From positions 1 through 49,635 of the forward strand of contig CAZYVD010000014.1 of NCBI GenBank assembly GCA_964651045.1: DNA of 49,635 nucleotides, given 5' to 3'. Position numbers and translations under genes: made by a program. Position 1 is the first letter of the stretch. The number at the start of each line of letters is the position of its first letter. Shown one piece after another: positions 23,824 to 32,149 of the stretch. The notes beneath the pieces are model-generated. The model ran no database searches. It saw only the letters and a program-made list of their open reading frames with translations, and was not told the origin of the DNA. Source of the DNA: CAZYVD01 sp964651045 (GTDB taxonomy: Bacteria > Zhuqueibacterota > QNDG01 > DSAB01).

Positions 23824-24756
23824 ATGAGACTTCATTATTTTCCTGGATGTACGGTAAAGGAAAAAACTACCAATTTAGATAGTTCCACTTATGCTGCAAT
23901 GGAGGCTTTGGGGTATGAATTGGTGGAGCCGGAAAATTGGACATGTTGCGGAGCCGAATTTCCCTTAAATGAGGAAAAGATCATAGGCCTTGCTGCTCCT
24001 GCTCGGATTCTTCGTCAGGTGGAGTTGGAGGGAGGAGATAAGGTTTTTACGGTATGTTCTTTTTGTTATAATGTATTGAAAAGAACAAATGAAGCCATAT
24101 TAAAAGATCCGCTTAAGCATAAGAGGATAAATGCATATTTAAAAGATGATATAAAGATCGATCATATAAGTAAAAAGAAGACGACAGGTTTTCCAGAGTA
24201 TAATGGTGAGGTTAAAGTTCTTCATTTATTAGAGTTCATCCGTGATGAGGTTGGCTATGAGAAGCTGCGTTCTCTCATAAAACGTGATATCAGCGGTTTG
24301 AAGGTTGCGGCATATTATGGATGTCGTCTCCTCAGACCAAAGGATGAAGCAGGAATCGATGAGCCCGATGACCCATCGATTTTTGAGGAGTTTCTTGAAA
24401 ATATTGGATGTAAGGTTATAGATTTTCCTTTCAAACAAGAATGCTGTGGATCCTATCTTTCTGTATCGATGCCAGAGGCAGCTTCGGAGGCTTCGTATAA
24501 TATAATCCGTTCTGCACAGCTTAACGGAGCCGATGCATTAGCATTGAGCTGCCCTCTTTGCTATTACAATCTCGATCGCAGACAGGATAGAATTAAAGAG
24601 AAATTCTTAGATTTTACAGGAATGCCCATACTCTTTTTTACACAGATTCTTGCATGGGCTCTTGGAGTCGAAGAGAAGATTCTGGGACTGGATCAGCACT
24701 ACTTTGATCCCCGTCCCGTTTTGGGAATCGAGTCGAAAGCTGAGGTTGCATCATGA
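23824..24756 (+). CDS. hdrB: heterodisulfide reductase subunit B-like protein
   Basis: A 310-residue protein with two complete CCG motifs. The first is C9, C41-C42-G, C78, C81 and the second C167, C207-C208-G, C243, C246. In methanogen HdrB these ten cysteines hold two noncubane 4Fe-4S clusters that split a heterodisulfide. All are present, so this subunit should be redox-active. Bacteria lack coenzymes M and B, so the natural substrate here is unknown. Other bacterial Hdr complexes are thought to use other disulfides, or to pass electrons on to a further enzyme. It is the only HdrB in the window. The gene overlaps hdrA by ATGA. Confidence 0.93.
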   Translation: MRLHYFPGCTVKEKTTNLDSSTYAAMEALGYELVEPENWTCCGAEFPLNEEKIIGLAAPARILRQVELEGGDKVFTVCSFCYNVLKRTNEAILKDPLKHKRINAYLKDDIKIDHISKKKTTGFPEYNGEVKVLHLLEFIRDEVGYEKLRSLIKRDISGLKVAAYYGCRLLRPKDEAGIDEPDDPSIFEEFLENIGCKVIDFPFKQECCGSYLSVSMPEAASEASYNIIRSAQLNGADALALSCPLCYYNLDRRQDRIKEKFLDFTGMPILFFTQILAWALGVEEKILGLDQHYFDPRPVLGIESKAEVAS

Positions 24757-26723
24757 ATGGAAATGGAAAGAAAAAAAGAATTGGTGTTTTTGTTTGTCAT
24801 TGTGGAGTCAATATCGCAAGTGTTGTAGATGTGGAGCGGGTTGCAAAGGAGTTGGCCTCTTATCCTGGTGTGGTTTTTTCGACAGACTATGTATATATGT
24901 GTTCTGATCCTGGTCAGAAATTGATTCTTGATACAATCAAGGAGCAACAGTTAGATGCGGCAATCATTTCTGCATGTTCACCTACACTTCACGAGAAGAC
25001 TTTTCAAAACGTGGCCAAGCTGGCAGGAATCAGCCCATATCAGATCGAGATTGCCAATATTAGAGAGCAGGACAGTTGGGTTCATTCCGATAAAGAAAGA
25101 GCAACAGAAAAGGCCATCAGGATAGTAAAATCTATGGTGGAAAAGGTCCTGCAAAATGAAAGCCTTGAACCAATAAAGGTTGGGATAAATCGCAGGGCCC
25201 TTGTAATTGGTGCCGGAATCAGTGGACTGCAGGCTGCACTGGATATAGCGGATCATGGATACGAGGTTCTTCTTGTCGAGAGAAATCCTTCCATCGGTGG
25301 GCACATGATCCAGCTATCCGAGACATTTCCCACTCTTGACTGTTCCCAGTGTATCATGACTCCAAAGATGGTAGAGGTCTCACGGCATCCAAATATTAGA
25401 ATTATGACTTACTGTGAAGTTGAATCAGTTTCGGGTTTTGTTGGTAACTTCAAGGTCAATATAAAAAAGAAACCTCGATATGTAAATGAGACTCTCTGTA
25501 ATCTGTGCGGCGAATGTGAGAAGGTATGTCCGCAGGTTGTGCAGGATGAGTTTAATATGGGACTGTCATTTCGCAAGGCTATATATATGCCTTTTCCTCA
25601 GGCGATTCCTGCAACTTACACACTTGATATAGATAACTGTCTAGGCCTTCTTCCCATTAGATGTGGAAAGTGCAAGGATGTATGTGATGTGAATGCAATA
25701 GATTATGATCAGCAGGAGGAGATTATTGAGGAAGAGGTTGGTGCAGTAGTGGCGGCAACAGGTTACGATCTTTACACAATGGATCATCTCGGTGAGTATG
25801 GTGGTGAGAAGTATGAGGATGTTGTAAATGGGCTTGAGTTTGAGCGTATTCTTTCTGCTTCTGGGCCTACTGGAGGAGTGGTTCGCAGGCCTTCTGATGG
25901 CAAGGTACCAAAAAACATTGTATTTATTCAGTGCTGCGGTTCAAGGGATCCTGAGAATCACAATCCCTATTGTTCGAAGATCTGCTGTATGTATACGGCA
26001 AAGCATGCAATGCTATATAAGCACCGTGTTCCTGACGGCAATGCAACAGTTTTTTATATAGATATAAGGACAGGTGGTAAGGCATTTGAGGAGTTTTATC
26101 AAAGAGCCATAGATGAAGAAGAGGTACTGTATATAAGGGGAAAAGTTTCAAAGATCATAAAAGAGGGTGATAAGCTTATCGTCTGGGGCTCTGACACACT
26201 AACTGGAAAGAAGATTGAAATGGAAGCGGATATGGTTGTACTGGCCATGTCCATGGTAAAGACGGAGGGTGTAGAAGATCTTCTGAAGAAACTAAAGATC
26301 GCAGTGGATGCTAATGGATGGCTTGCAGAGGCACATCCAAAACTGCGGCCTGTGGAGAGTCTCAATGCTGGTTTCTATCTTGCAGGATGTGCACATGGAC
26401 CAAAAGACATTCCAGAGACTGTATCTCAGGCATCGGCTGCTGCGGCCAAGGTAGGAGATCTGTTTGCTCAGGAAGAGCTAATCCATGAACCAACAATTGT
26501 ACCAGTAAATGAAGATCTATGCAGTGGCTGCGGTATATGTATTCCTGTTTGTCCCTACAATGCCAGATCACTCGATCTGGAGAAAAAGGTAGTTAAGGTC
26601 AATGAGGTGCTATGTGAAGGATGCGGTGCATGTGCTGCTGCTTGTCCTTCTGGAGCAGCACAGCAGAGGAATTTGACCGATGACCAAATATTCTCGATGG
26701 TTAAAGCTATGTTAAAGGGTTGA
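24753..26723 (+). CDS. hdrA: full-length HdrA, flavin- and iron-sulfur-containing bifurcation subunit
   Basis: A 656-residue HdrA with all domains. They are an N-terminal domain with C-H-C-G (C15, C17) and C50/C75, and a thioredoxin-reductase-like FAD domain starting at G-A-G-I-S-G (153-158). D-C-S-Q-C follows at 196-200, with an inserted ferredoxin domain (C249 to C311) and a C-terminal ferredoxin domain with C590-C600 and C621-C631. In MvhADG-HdrABC the HdrA flavin splits electron pairs from H2 to ferredoxin and to HdrB. Complete domain content and close linkage to hdrCB, mvhD and mvhAG make the same role likely. In the second cluster at 36282-39292 these domains are divided between two proteins. 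Confidence 0.94.
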   Translation: MNGNGKKKRIGVFVCHCGVNIASVVDVERVAKELASYPGVVFSTDYVYMCSDPGQKLILDTIKEQQLDAAIISACSPTLHEKTFQNVAKLAGISPYQIEIANIREQDSWVHSDKERATEKAIRIVKSMVEKVLQNESLEPIKVGINRRALVIGAGISGLQAALDIADHGYEVLLVERNPSIGGHMIQLSETFPTLDCSQCIMTPKMVEVSRHPNIRIMTYCEVESVSGFVGNFKVNIKKKPRYVNETLCNLCGECEKVCPQVVQDEFNMGLSFRKAIYMPFPQAIPATYTLDIDNCLGLLPIRCGKCKDVCDVNAIDYDQQEEIIEEEVGAVVAATGYDLYTMDHLGEYGGEKYEDVVNGLEFERILSASGPTGGVVRRPSDGKVPKNIVFIQCCGSRDPENHNPYCSKICCMYTAKHAMLYKHRVPDGNATVFYIDIRTGGKAFEEFYQRAIDEEEVLYIRGKVSKIIKEGDKLIVWGSDTLTGKKIEMEADMVVLAMSMVKTEGVEDLLKKLKIAVDANGWLAEAHPKLRPVESLNAGFYLAGCAHGPKDIPETVSQASAAAAKVGDLFAQEELIHEPTIVPVNEDLCSGCGICIPVCPYNARSLDLEKKVVKVNEVLCEGCGACAAACPSGAAQQRNLTDDQIFSMVKAMLKG

Positions 26724-26725
26724 TT

Positions 26726-27163
26726 ATGTTTGAGCCTAAGATTATATGTTTTATATGTAACTGGTGCACGTATGCTGGAGCAGATCTTGCTGGAACTTCA
26801 AGAATGGAATACGTGCCCAATGGGATTAATCTGAGAGTGATGTGTTCCAGTCGGATTGATCCACAGCATATTCTCCATGCCTTCAAGCAGGGTGCAGATG
26901 GGGTTTTGATGGGAGGATGCCATCCAGGAGACTGTCATTATGTTGAGGGTAATTATAAGACTCTCAGGAGAGTCATACTATTCAAGAGGATGCTGGAAGA
27001 TCTTGGAATCGATAAGGATCGTCTCCGGCTGGAGTGGATATCTGCAGCCGAGGGTAAAAAATTTGTTAAGGTAATGAATGAATTTGCCGAGAAGATAAGG
27101 GCGTTGGGTCCCATGAATCTTGATCGTTTGACATTAACGAAAGAGGATGTCAGTCATGAGTAA
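26726..27163 (+). CDS. mvhD: MvhD-like [2Fe-2S] adapter, copy 1
   Basis: A 145-residue MvhD. Conserved cysteines are C11 and C14 (C-N-W-C), C40 (M-C-S-S-R), C65 and C70 (G-G-C-H-P-G-D-C). The protein carries a 2Fe-2S cluster and links a hydrogenase or other donor to HdrA. I take the ATG at 26726, just after the hdrA stop, rather than an overlapping TTG at 26720. It is the first of four MvhD genes in the window. Being directly after hdrCBA, it is the natural partner of the MvhAG hydrogenase encoded earlier in the block. Its last codons overlap the start of the frdB-like gene by 8 bp. Confidence 0.93.
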   Translation: MFEPKIICFICNWCTYAGADLAGTSRMEYVPNGINLRVMCSSRIDPQHILHAFKQGADGVLMGGCHPGDCHYVEGNYKTLRRVILFKRMLEDLGIDKDRLRLEWISAAEGKKFVKVMNEFAEKIRALGPMNLDRLTLTKEDVSHE

Positions 27164-27971
27164 AGTTGCAGTTGACAGCAAAAAGAAAAGCAAAGCAAAG
27201 AAGAGTTCTCCTAAAACTTCGACCAAAGGGGCAGCGAAGGCCGTGGACGAGAAGGTTCCTATATTTATTATGGGGAAAAAGTATGAGGTTCCGGCTTCTC
27301 TAACAATTCAAAAGGCCTTGGAGTATGCCGGATACCAACTCATTCGTGGATGTGGATGTCGCGGAGGAATCTGTGGAGCATGTGGAACTGTTTACCGCTT
27401 TCCAAATTCCTACAGGATCGAAGTCGGTCTGGCCTGCCAGACCGTGGTTCAGCCGAACATGTATATAACACAGATTCCTTTTTTCCCTGCCAACAAGGCT
27501 GTATATGATATCGAAAAATTGGAGCCTACAGGCTCTACAGTGGCGGCATTGTATCCAGAAATTTTTAAGTGCGTTGGTTGCGGAACCTGTACACGAAGCT
27601 GCCCGATGGATATCGATGTCATGGAATACATAGCAAGGGCGATTAGAGGCGATGTTGAGGGTGCTGCTAAACTTTCGTTTGATTGTGTGATGTGTGGGCT
27701 CTGCACGGCAAGGTGTCCTGCAGAGGAGGTTCAATATAATGTGGGAATTCTTACCAGAAGACTTTATGGGCGTCATATTGCACCGCGGGCAAAACATGCA
27801 GAAGAGGTTGTGAAGAAGATAGAAAAGGGACGTTTTAAGAAGGATATGGAAAAATTGAAGAAGATGGGAGTGGATCAGCTAAAGAAGATTTACAACGAAA
27901 GAGAGATTGAGCCAGATTTAGCAGATGAATTCTGGGAGCCAGAAGATAAAAAATATATTGTTCAGGAGTAA
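27156..27971 (+). CDS. FrdB/SdhB-like iron-sulfur protein
   Basis: A 271-residue protein (ATG at 27156; an ATG at 27147 is too close to the ribosome site). After a lysine-rich low-complexity N-terminus (9-30) comes a 2Fe-2S domain with C66, C68, C73, C76 and C94. Two 4Fe-4S motifs follow, C139-C149 and C177-C187. Standard SdhB has a 3Fe-4S site in the last motif. Here the second motif is a plain C-x-x-C-x-x-C-x-x-x-C-P, more like TfrB or Hdr-associated proteins. It lacks the CCG domain of methanogen TfrB, but a separate HdrB is present. It should pass electrons to the flavoprotein encoded next. No membrane anchor subunit is present, so the pair is cytoplasmic. Confidence 0.85.
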   Translation: MSKVAVDSKKKSKAKKSSPKTSTKGAAKAVDEKVPIFIMGKKYEVPASLTIQKALEYAGYQLIRGCGCRGGICGACGTVYRFPNSYRIEVGLACQTVVQPNMYITQIPFFPANKAVYDIEKLEPTGSTVAALYPEIFKCVGCGTCTRSCPMDIDVMEYIARAIRGDVEGAAKLSFDCVMCGLCTARCPAEEVQYNVGILTRRLYGRHIAPRAKHAEEVVKKIEKGRFKKDMEKLKKMGVDQLKKIYNEREIEPDLADEFWEPEDKKYIVQE

Positions 27972-28028
27972 TAGTTTTTAATATCAAATAAAATGTTTAA
28001 ATAATCCATTGTTGATGGAGAGAAGGTT

Positions 28029-29702
28029 ATGCCATACACACAAGAGTTGAAAGAACTAATAAAAATTGTAGAAAAGACCAGACCGGAAAGGGTAGAGAAA
28101 AAGAGGAGAGGCGAAGAATTTCCGGCCATGACTCTTAAGGAGAGGGAAGATATATTAAAGTATCATCCCGATTTCAATGAAAAGGGAAGGTCAGAGATCA
28201 AGGTTGGTCCTAGCAAGGGCTACAGAATTGCAAATGAGATTGTGGAACTGCTTCATGCAAAGAGCAGGGTAGATCCCAAGGTGGTTGATATATCGAATCC
28301 GGATTATGAGACCGATGTGCTCATAATCGGTGGGGGTGGAGCCGGAACTGCGGCTGCTTTGATGGCGAGGGAAAAGGGAATGAAGGTTCTTATAGCTACA
28401 AAACTGCGTCACGGCGATGCCAATACTATGATGGCAGAGGGTGGAATTCAGGCTGCAACAAAGAGCGAAAAAGATTCTCCATTCTATCACTATCTCGACT
28501 GTATGGGTGGGGGTCACTTTAAAAACGATCCTGAGCTTGTTGAGACTCTTGTGATGGAAGCCCCCAAAGTAATGATGTGGCTTGACAAATTGGGAGCAAT
28601 GTTCTCCAAGTATGAGGATGGACGTTTTAAGACACTCCATGGAGGTGGCACATCCAGAAAGCGGATGCACTATGCTGGTGACATTACTGGTGCAGAGATC
28701 ATGAGAACGATCCGGGATGAGGCAAGAAATCATCCTGCAGATATAAAGGTTCTGGAATTTTCACCGGCTGTAGAATTAATACTGAACGACAAGGGAGCAT
28801 GTGCAGGAGCTGTTCTTTATAATCTGGAGACAGAAGAGTATCTTATAGTTAAGGCCAAGGCTACTGTAATGGCCACTGGTGGTTCAGGACGCCTTCATAT
28901 CCAGAATTTTATGACAACCAACCACTATGGAGCCACTGGTGATGGGCTGATACTTGGATATAGGGCCGGCGTTCCATTAAAATTCCTTCATACAGTTCAG
29001 TACCATCCTACAGGAGCGGTTTTTCCAGAGCAGGCCGAAGGACTGCTTATCACAGAGAAGTTTCGAGGTGCAGGAGCAAACGTTCTTAATATCGAAGGGA
29101 AGCAGTTCGTTTATGAGAGAGAACCGAGAGATGTAGAGGCTTCGGCCTTCATCAGGGAATGTACGGTTAGAGGGAAGGGAATACCAACCCCAACCGGCAA
29201 GGTCGGTGTATGGTTGGACTCACCAATGATCGACATCCTGAGAGGAGAGGGAACGGTTCGTCGTGAGTTTCCTGGTAAATGGATTCTATTCCATCGCTAT
29301 GGAATAGATATTACTAAAGAACCCATGCTGGTCTATCCAACGCTTCATTATCAGAATGGTGGACTCGAGATTAATAAGAGAGGGGAGACCGTTATCCCAG
29401 GGTTAATTGTTGGTGGTGAGGTCAGCGGTGGAGTACATGGAGAAAACAGATTGATGGGGAATTCTTTACTGGATGTAATGGTCTATGGAAGAATTGCAGG
29501 ACTTACTGCTGCTGAGTATGTAAAGAAAAAATTTAAAGATGGGAAGCTTACTCTTCAGCACGTTGAGAAATACCACAAAGAGCTGGAAAGAGCAGGTGTC
29601 GACACAAAAGGGCGAGTATCACCAATGATTTTACCAGATTACAGTAATCCCGAAGTCAGGAAAAAACAGTTAACAACATGTTATGTCGGGACATTGAGAT
29701 AA
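28029..29702 (+). CDS. fumarate reductase-like flavoprotein, FrdA/TfrA type
   Basis: A 557-residue flavoprotein. After a charged 92-residue N-terminal extension, FAD binding starts at G-G-G-G-A-G (101-106). The histidine that binds FAD covalently in SdhA/FrdA is an asparagine here (N132), so FAD should be non-covalent. The fumarate site looks intact: Y-H-P-T-G, F-R-G-A-G with its arginine, R-D-V-E near a helix, L-H-Y-Q-N-G-G with its histidine, and H-G-E-N-R-L-M-G-N-S. It would interconvert fumarate and succinate, more likely than act as an aspartate oxidase. It follows the FrdB-like gene and the Hdr set, so I infer a soluble fumarate reductase fed by Hdr or H2, similar in idea to thiol:fumarate reductase. 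Confidence 0.87.
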   Translation: MPYTQELKELIKIVEKTRPERVEKKRRGEEFPAMTLKEREDILKYHPDFNEKGRSEIKVGPSKGYRIANEIVELLHAKSRVDPKVVDISNPDYETDVLIIGGGGAGTAAALMAREKGMKVLIATKLRHGDANTMMAEGGIQAATKSEKDSPFYHYLDCMGGGHFKNDPELVETLVMEAPKVMMWLDKLGAMFSKYEDGRFKTLHGGGTSRKRMHYAGDITGAEIMRTIRDEARNHPADIKVLEFSPAVELILNDKGACAGAVLYNLETEEYLIVKAKATVMATGGSGRLHIQNFMTTNHYGATGDGLILGYRAGVPLKFLHTVQYHPTGAVFPEQAEGLLITEKFRGAGANVLNIEGKQFVYEREPRDVEASAFIRECTVRGKGIPTPTGKVGVWLDSPMIDILRGEGTVRREFPGKWILFHRYGIDITKEPMLVYPTLHYQNGGLEINKRGETVIPGLIVGGEVSGGVHGENRLMGNSLLDVMVYGRIAGLTAAEYVKKKFKDGKLTLQHVEKYHKELERAGVDTKGRVSPMILPDYSNPEVRKKQLTTCYVGTLR

Positions 29703-29710
29703 TTTTATGA

Positions 29711-30028
29711 ATGGATGGCATCATGCATATTAGACCCAGAGAAAAACCTTTTGGCTTTGAAAAACCAAAATCTCCCCAAGGGGAAATCGAGATAATAGAA
29801 GATAGATGTAAGGGGTGTGGATTTTGTGTTGAATATTGTCCGAATGATGTTCTGAAAATTTCGGATAAATACAATTCAAAGGGATATCATCCACCTGAGG
29901 TGGTGAATGAGGAAAAGTGTTGCTACTGCGGTTTTTGTCAGCTTATTTGTCCGGACTTTGCTATTTTTATTGTTGAGAAAGAGTCTGAAAAAAGCAAGAA
30001 GGCAGAAACCGTTGAGAGTAAGAAGTAG
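29711..30028 (+). CDS. korD: two-[4Fe-4S] ferredoxin subunit of 2-oxoacid oxidoreductase (delta)
   Basis: About 105 residues with two ferredoxin motifs, C33, C36, C39, C43-P and C70, C73, C76, C80-P, then a lysine/glutamate tail. This is the delta subunit layout of multi-subunit 2-oxoacid:ferredoxin oxidoreductases, which links the TPP subunit to free ferredoxin. The start could be the ATG at 29711, or the one at 29723, which has a GGATGG site just ahead. The korA gene follows after 57 bp. It is the only delta gene for two alpha/beta pairs. Confidence 0.88.
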   Translation: MDGIMHIRPREKPFGFEKPKSPQGEIEIIEDRCKGCGFCVEYCPNDVLKISDKYNSKGYHPPEVVNEEKCCYCGFCQLICPDFAIFIVEKESEKSKKAETVESKK

Positions 30029-30085
30029 CGGATACTAGAGAGCCACAAAGAGTTAAGGTTTTTAATTAGATAAAAGGGGATGTAA

Positions 30086-31228
30086 TTGAAAGAAAATCAA
30101 AAAGGTGTATTAGAAGGGAAGTATAAGCTGAGTGGTAATCAGGCATGTGCCGAAGGAGCAATATCTGCTGGATGCCGCTTTTTGGGGTATCATCCCATTA
30201 CACCTTCTTTTGAAATCGTTGAAAGATATGCACAGAGATGTGGAGATGTTGACGGTGTATTGATTCAGATGGAAGATGAGATTTCTGTTCTGGCGGCAGT
30301 ATTGGGTGCTTCTTGGACTGGAAGGAAGGCCATTACGGTAACTTCGGGTCCAGGACTTTCACTGATGTTGGAGCATGTTGGGTTGGGTGTTATGTTAGAG
30401 ACTCCCTGTGTGATAGTCGATGTTCAGCGTGGCGGTCCTTCAGAGGGTCTTCCCAACAGTCCTGGTAGCGGTGATGTGATGCAGGCAAGATGGGGATCAC
30501 ATGGAGATTATGAGCTGATTGCGCTTTCGCCCAACTCGCCTCAGGATATGTTTGACTTGACCATAGAGGCATTCAATTTTTCAGAGAAGTATAGAACTCC
30601 TGTGCTGATTATGGCAGATGAGGCAGTTGGCCATATGACAGATGAGGTTGTTATATCACCACCAGAGCTTGTAGAGAGAAAATATTATCGCGGACCAAAG
30701 GAAAAGTATCTGCCTTATAAATGGGATAAAGATTTAATACCACCAATGGTAGATATAGGTCAGGGGTATAAGTTCCATGTAACTGGTTTGACCCATGACG
30801 AAAGAGGATATCCAGTAATGGATGAATACTGCCAGGAGTGGAATGTACATCGGTTAATAGACAAAATTCGTCTCTATTCTGATGAAATAGTCAGAATAGA
30901 GGAAGAAGAGACAGAGGATGCCGATGTTGTTGTTGTTTCTTATGGTATCTCATCGCAAGATGCACAGAATGCTGTAAAAAGAGCAAGGGAAGATGGGATT
31001 AAGGCTGGAAGTTTAAGATTGGTAACCATCTGGCCATTCCCAGAAAAGCAGGTCACAGAGCTTGCGCGAAAGGTCAAGACATTAATAGTTGCAGAGATGA
31101 ACTATGGGCAGATTTTCTATGAGGTTGAGAGGTGCAGTCGTGGATCTGCCAACACTGTTTTGATCAGCCGTCAGCCGTCTCAGGTTCACCATCATGAAGA
31201 TATACTTGAAGCAATAAAAAAGGTGTAG
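30086..31228 (+). CDS. korA: 2-oxoacid:ferredoxin oxidoreductase alpha subunit, copy 1
   Basis: A 380-residue alpha subunit, TTG start with AAAGGGGA 5 nt upstream. It carries the H-P-I-T-P-S motif near residue 36, a Q-M-E-D-E segment, T-S-G-P-G-L-S-L-M, an R-G-G-P-S-E-G-L-P loop, and the R-W-G-S-H-G-D-Y element typical of the 2-oxoglutarate branch. The Y in the more usual Y-P-I-T-P is replaced by H. With the beta, gamma and delta subunits it would convert a 2-oxoacid plus CoA into acyl-CoA, CO2 and reduced ferredoxin. The sucCD genes downstream make 2-oxoglutarate to succinyl-CoA to succinate the likeliest route, but the substrate is not proven. Confidence 0.9.
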   Translation: MKENQKGVLEGKYKLSGNQACAEGAISAGCRFLGYHPITPSFEIVERYAQRCGDVDGVLIQMEDEISVLAAVLGASWTGRKAITVTSGPGLSLMLEHVGLGVMLETPCVIVDVQRGGPSEGLPNSPGSGDVMQARWGSHGDYELIALSPNSPQDMFDLTIEAFNFSEKYRTPVLIMADEAVGHMTDEVVISPPELVERKYYRGPKEKYLPYKWDKDLIPPMVDIGQGYKFHVTGLTHDERGYPVMDEYCQEWNVHRLIDKIRLYSDEIVRIEEEETEDADVVVVSYGISSQDAQNAVKRAREDGIKAGSLRLVTIWPFPEKQVTELARKVKTLIVAEMNYGQIFYEVERCSRGSANTVLISRQPSQVHHHEDILEAIKKV

Positions 31229-31243
31229 GAGAATTTTAATAAA

Positions 31244-32125
31244 ATGGAAGCCTCAAAAACGCTTACAATAGAAAAAGAGCAGAGACATCCAATGGATGAG
31301 CTGCTTCGCATGGACAGGATTCCTCATATCTGGTGTCCTGGGTGCGGTATTGGTGCTGCAGTGAGTGCATTTGCTGCTGCACTGGAAAAATTAGAATTCG
31401 ATCTTGATAAGGTGTGTGTTGTTTCGGGAATCGGATGTACGGGAAGGGTGGCTGGATATATTAAGCTCGACTCCTTTCATACAACACATGGCCGTGCCAT
31501 TCCATTTGCTACAGGAATCAAGCTGGGAAATCCTGACCTAAAGGTTGTGGTTTTTTCGGGAGATGGCGATCTTGTATCGATTGGAGGAAACCACTTTATC
31601 CATGCGGCAAGAAGAAATATCGATATGGTTGTCATCTGTGTAAATAACTTCATTTATGCAATGACTGGAGGACAGGTTGCTCCTACGACTCCTATTCCTG
31701 CATATACTACAACTTCACCGTTTGGTAATTTCGAACCTCCTTCGAATATTCCAAGATTGGCAGAAGCGGCCGGGGCAGTTTATGTGGCCCGATGGACCGC
31801 TTTACATCTCAGAAGGCTGACAGAGTCTATTGTAGAAGCATTTCAGAGACCTGGATTTTCGGTTGTAGAAGTAATATCTCCATGCAGCATGTATTATTCA
31901 AGAATCAATAAACTTGGAGAGGGTATAGACATGCTGCGGTTCTATCATGATAATGCGATAATCAGGCATGGTGAACCGACAGAGAATCTTGATATAGATT
32001 ATCAGAAGCAGATCATCATTGGCAGGTTTGTTGATAGAGAAAGGCCAACATTTATGGATTCATACAGGAAGTGGCTTTCTGGAGCCGAGTCCATAAGTAA
32101 GGAAAAAGTAGATGAAAAGAATTAA
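31244..32125 (+). CDS. korB: 2-oxoacid:ferredoxin oxidoreductase beta subunit, copy 1
   Basis: A 293-residue beta subunit with the complete TPP and cluster machinery: W-C-P-G-C-G (C31, C34) and G-I-G-C-T-G (C65) as cluster ligands, H-T-T-H-G-R-A, the TPP motif G-D-G-D at 106-109 and V-N-N (134-135) that holds magnesium-TPP, plus a further cysteine in S-P-C-S. It carries out the decarboxylation step with the alpha subunit. It is 15 bp after korA and is the only catalytically complete beta subunit of the operon. Compare the degenerate copy at 33432. Confidence 0.93.
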   Translation: MEASKTLTIEKEQRHPMDELLRMDRIPHIWCPGCGIGAAVSAFAAALEKLEFDLDKVCVVSGIGCTGRVAGYIKLDSFHTTHGRAIPFATGIKLGNPDLKVVVFSGDGDLVSIGGNHFIHAARRNIDMVVICVNNFIYAMTGGQVAPTTPIPAYTTTSPFGNFEPPSNIPRLAEAAGAVYVARWTALHLRRLTESIVEAFQRPGFSVVEVISPCSMYYSRINKLGEGIDMLRFYHDNAIIRHGEPTENLDIDYQKQIIIGRFVDRERPTFMDSYRKWLSGAESISKEKVDEKN

Positions 32126-32149
32126 TTTGAGTAATAACGGAGGTAGCGA

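Noticed and set aside
28029..29702. L-aspartate oxidase (NadB)
   Set aside because: The asparagine at the flavin position is NadB-like, but the fumarate-site residues, the adjoining FrdB-like gene and the lack of nadA/nadC argue for fumarate reductase.
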